Of a stretch of DNA of 43,901 bases, positions 42,771 through 43,901 are shown piece by piece. Location: positions 1 through 43,901 of the forward strand of contig NZ_RHNQ01000014.1 in assembly GCF_003946275.1 (NCBI RefSeq). The letters are read 5' to 3'. Source of the stretch: Loigolactobacillus backii. GTDB taxonomy: Bacteria; Bacillota; Bacilli; Lactobacillales; Lactobacillaceae. Below the pieces are notes generated by a model that worked only from the letters and a program-made list of their open reading frames with translations, was not told where the DNA came from and ran no database searches. Both the position numbers and the translations under genes were made by a program. How positions within the stretch are numbered: the first letter of the stretch is position 1; every line of letters begins with the position of its first letter.

Positions 42771-43526
42771 TTATAAAACATGGACACCAAATGATGGCAT
42801 AAAGTAATTTGAAATTGTCTCGATTTCAACGCTTTGTCCTGGTTGTGGTGCAGCAACATATTGATTATTTCCAATATAAATGCCTACATGGTAGGTTGCA
42901 CCAACGCCACCCCAAAATACAAGGTCACCAGGTTGCATTTGATTAAGCGCAACTTGCTGGCCGGCGCTTTCCTGAGAAACCGTGTAATGATTCAGTTGAA
43001 CCCCAGCCTGACTATAGGCGTAGGCAGTTAACCCTGAGCAATCTAGTCCCTGACCGGGTGTTACACCGTCCCAGACATAAGGAACACCAATCTGTGACTT
43101 AGCAGCAGCCACCACTTTTTGGGCCGCAGTTGTTGTTTGTTCAGTTGTCGTCGTTGTTTGCTTTTGATTAGTCGTTGTTGCTGCAGTTGGTTGTGCCGCT
43201 GTCTGCGCTGTCGTTACAGTAGTCTGATCATCAGTTGCCTTTAAGTACTTCGCCGGTACCCATTGATCGTTACCGATGTTATACCATTTTTCACCTAAGG
43301 CCTGTTTTGTGCCTTCAATATTAACGGATTGTCCTTCAACTAAATAGCGTAAGGGCCGTGGTGCATTTGAGTTGTTATCCCAAACAGTCGTCGCACCACC
43401 ATGATATGTAACGGTCCCCTTGGTTGCAGCATCAGCACTTGTTGTCTGGATGCTCAATAACGTTACACCGGCAATTCCAACCACACCAGCCGTTATAACC
43501 TTCGTTAAATTCTTTTTTGCTGTCAT
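42771..43526 (-). CDS. Secreted NlpC/P60 peptidoglycan hydrolase with SH3-like domain
   Basis: 251 residues. A signal peptide (about 1-34, ending SADAA) is followed by a bacterial SH3-like domain (about 38-97, ending KWYNIGNDQWVPAKYL), a Thr/Gln-rich linker (about 98-135) and an NlpC/P60 domain (about 136-251). Its catalytic C163 lies in LDCSGLTAYAY and H213 in YHVGIYIG; the third position is probably the Gln in APQPGQ. Such enzymes cut D-Glu to diamino acid (here Lys) bonds in stem peptides. GAGGGG lies 9 nt before the ATG. It stands alone with its own terminator. Confidence 0.95.
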   Translation of the reverse strand: MTAKKNLTKVITAGVVGIAGVTLLSIQTTSADAATKGTVTYHGGATTVWDNNSNAPRPLRYLVEGQSVNIEGTKQALGEKWYNIGNDQWVPAKYLKATDDQTTVTTAQTAAQPTAATTTNQKQTTTTTEQTTTAAQKVVAAAKSQIGVPYVWDGVTPGQGLDCSGLTAYAYSQAGVQLNHYTVSQESAGQQVALNQMQPGDLVFWGGVGATYHVGIYIGNNQYVAAPQPGQSVEIETISNYFMPSFGVHVL

Positions 43527-43901
43527 AATATGTACCCCTCACTAAGAATGAACTTTCTAACTCCAACCACCACTATAACTGACCGAAATTACAGGCCTAT
43601 GACTTGCATATGACAGCCCCATTACAAATGAAAAATATTAGACAAATATTTTTATTAATAGCGTTGTTAATAAGAATGGCTCTAGCAGTTTACTATGGCC
43701 AGCACTTTTCTAACATCATTACTTAACTTTGCGAATAACAATTTGAATCCAAGCGAAGGTCTGGCTTTTAGGCGCAACTTCTTGTATTATTAACATATTA
43801 GAAACAAAACCTAATTGAACAATAAAGACTTGTGGTCAGAAGTCAAGTAGGTGATACGTAAAATATTGATAGTTCTAATTGTGAGGAGAGTATACTTCCC
43901 C
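43527..43901. other. Intergenic region at the window end
   Basis: No gene is supported. It must contain the promoter of the NlpC/P60 gene on the minus strand (a TATAGT near 43577 lacks a good -35). The last 25 bases, with GAGGAGAGTATAC, resemble the 5' side of a T-box stem I or simply a ribosome binding site for a plus-strand gene beyond the window. Confidence 0.3.

Overview
The window looks like a chromosomal segment of a low-GC Gram-positive bacterium of the Lactobacillaceae. The main reasons are: a complete D-aspartate cross-bridge gene set (murE, a D-aspartate ligase, aspartate racemase); an AddB of the RexB type with neither Walker A motif nor Fe-S cysteines; an LPQTG surface protein with a KxYKxGKxW signal peptide and MucBP-type repeats; a T-box leader; a CcpA/MtlR-style mannitol promoter; and strong AGGAGG ribosome binding sites. 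I cannot fix the genus from sequence alone. I found no rRNA, tRNA, CRISPR array, transposase, integrase or phage gene, so this reads as core chromosome with accessory surface and repeat elements.

Layout, left to right. 1-3.2 kb: a pyrimidine-nucleoside phosphorylase homologue with altered substrate-loop residues, then about 0.75 kb of gene-free palindromic repeats, a small membrane protein and a lipoprotein. 3.4-6.2 kb: cyclopropane fatty acid synthase, then a T-box (best-fit specifier AUC, Ile) ahead of a 2-keto-4-pentenoate hydratase-like enzyme. 6.2-10 kb: murE-aslA-racD, which adds Lys to the peptidoglycan stem peptide, makes D-Asp and attaches it to that Lys. 10.2-13.4 kb: response regulator, sensor kinase and D-Ala-D-Ala carboxypeptidase in one operon. 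13.9-19.6 kb: the mannitol PTS operon mtlA-mtlR-mtlF-mtlD, with a readable promoter, a cre-like site and an MtlR-type operator. 20-20.7 kb: nagB under a NagR/DasR-type operator. 20.8-22.3 kb: a substrate-binding/permease fusion of an amino-acid ABC transporter without its ATPase. 22.5-26.1 kb: the large repeat-containing adhesin. 26.4-32.6 kb: small membrane proteins, a PocR/AraC regulator, queG, a 61-residue protein, a YdcF-like protein, an unknown and a lipoprotein. 32.7-40 kb: addB-addA. 40.4-43.5 kb: a C69 dipeptidase, an unknown CxxC protein and an NlpC/P60 hydrolase.

The dominant theme is the cell envelope: peptidoglycan synthesis and trimming (murE, aslA, racD, dacA, NlpC/P60), membrane lipid modification (cfa), surface adhesion and lipoproteins. 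A second theme is sugar and amino-sugar catabolism (mtl, nagB).

I did not find a convincing new multi-gene system. The least explained signal is a family of dispersed intergenic repeats (six copies or fragments here). They have GGGACAAAAGTCC-type ends and a central hairpin whose two intact copies differ by pair-preserving changes. A second palindromic family is bounded by GTGTTTGGAAAAGC and its complement, and part of it has inserted into, or replaced, the core of one copy of the first family.
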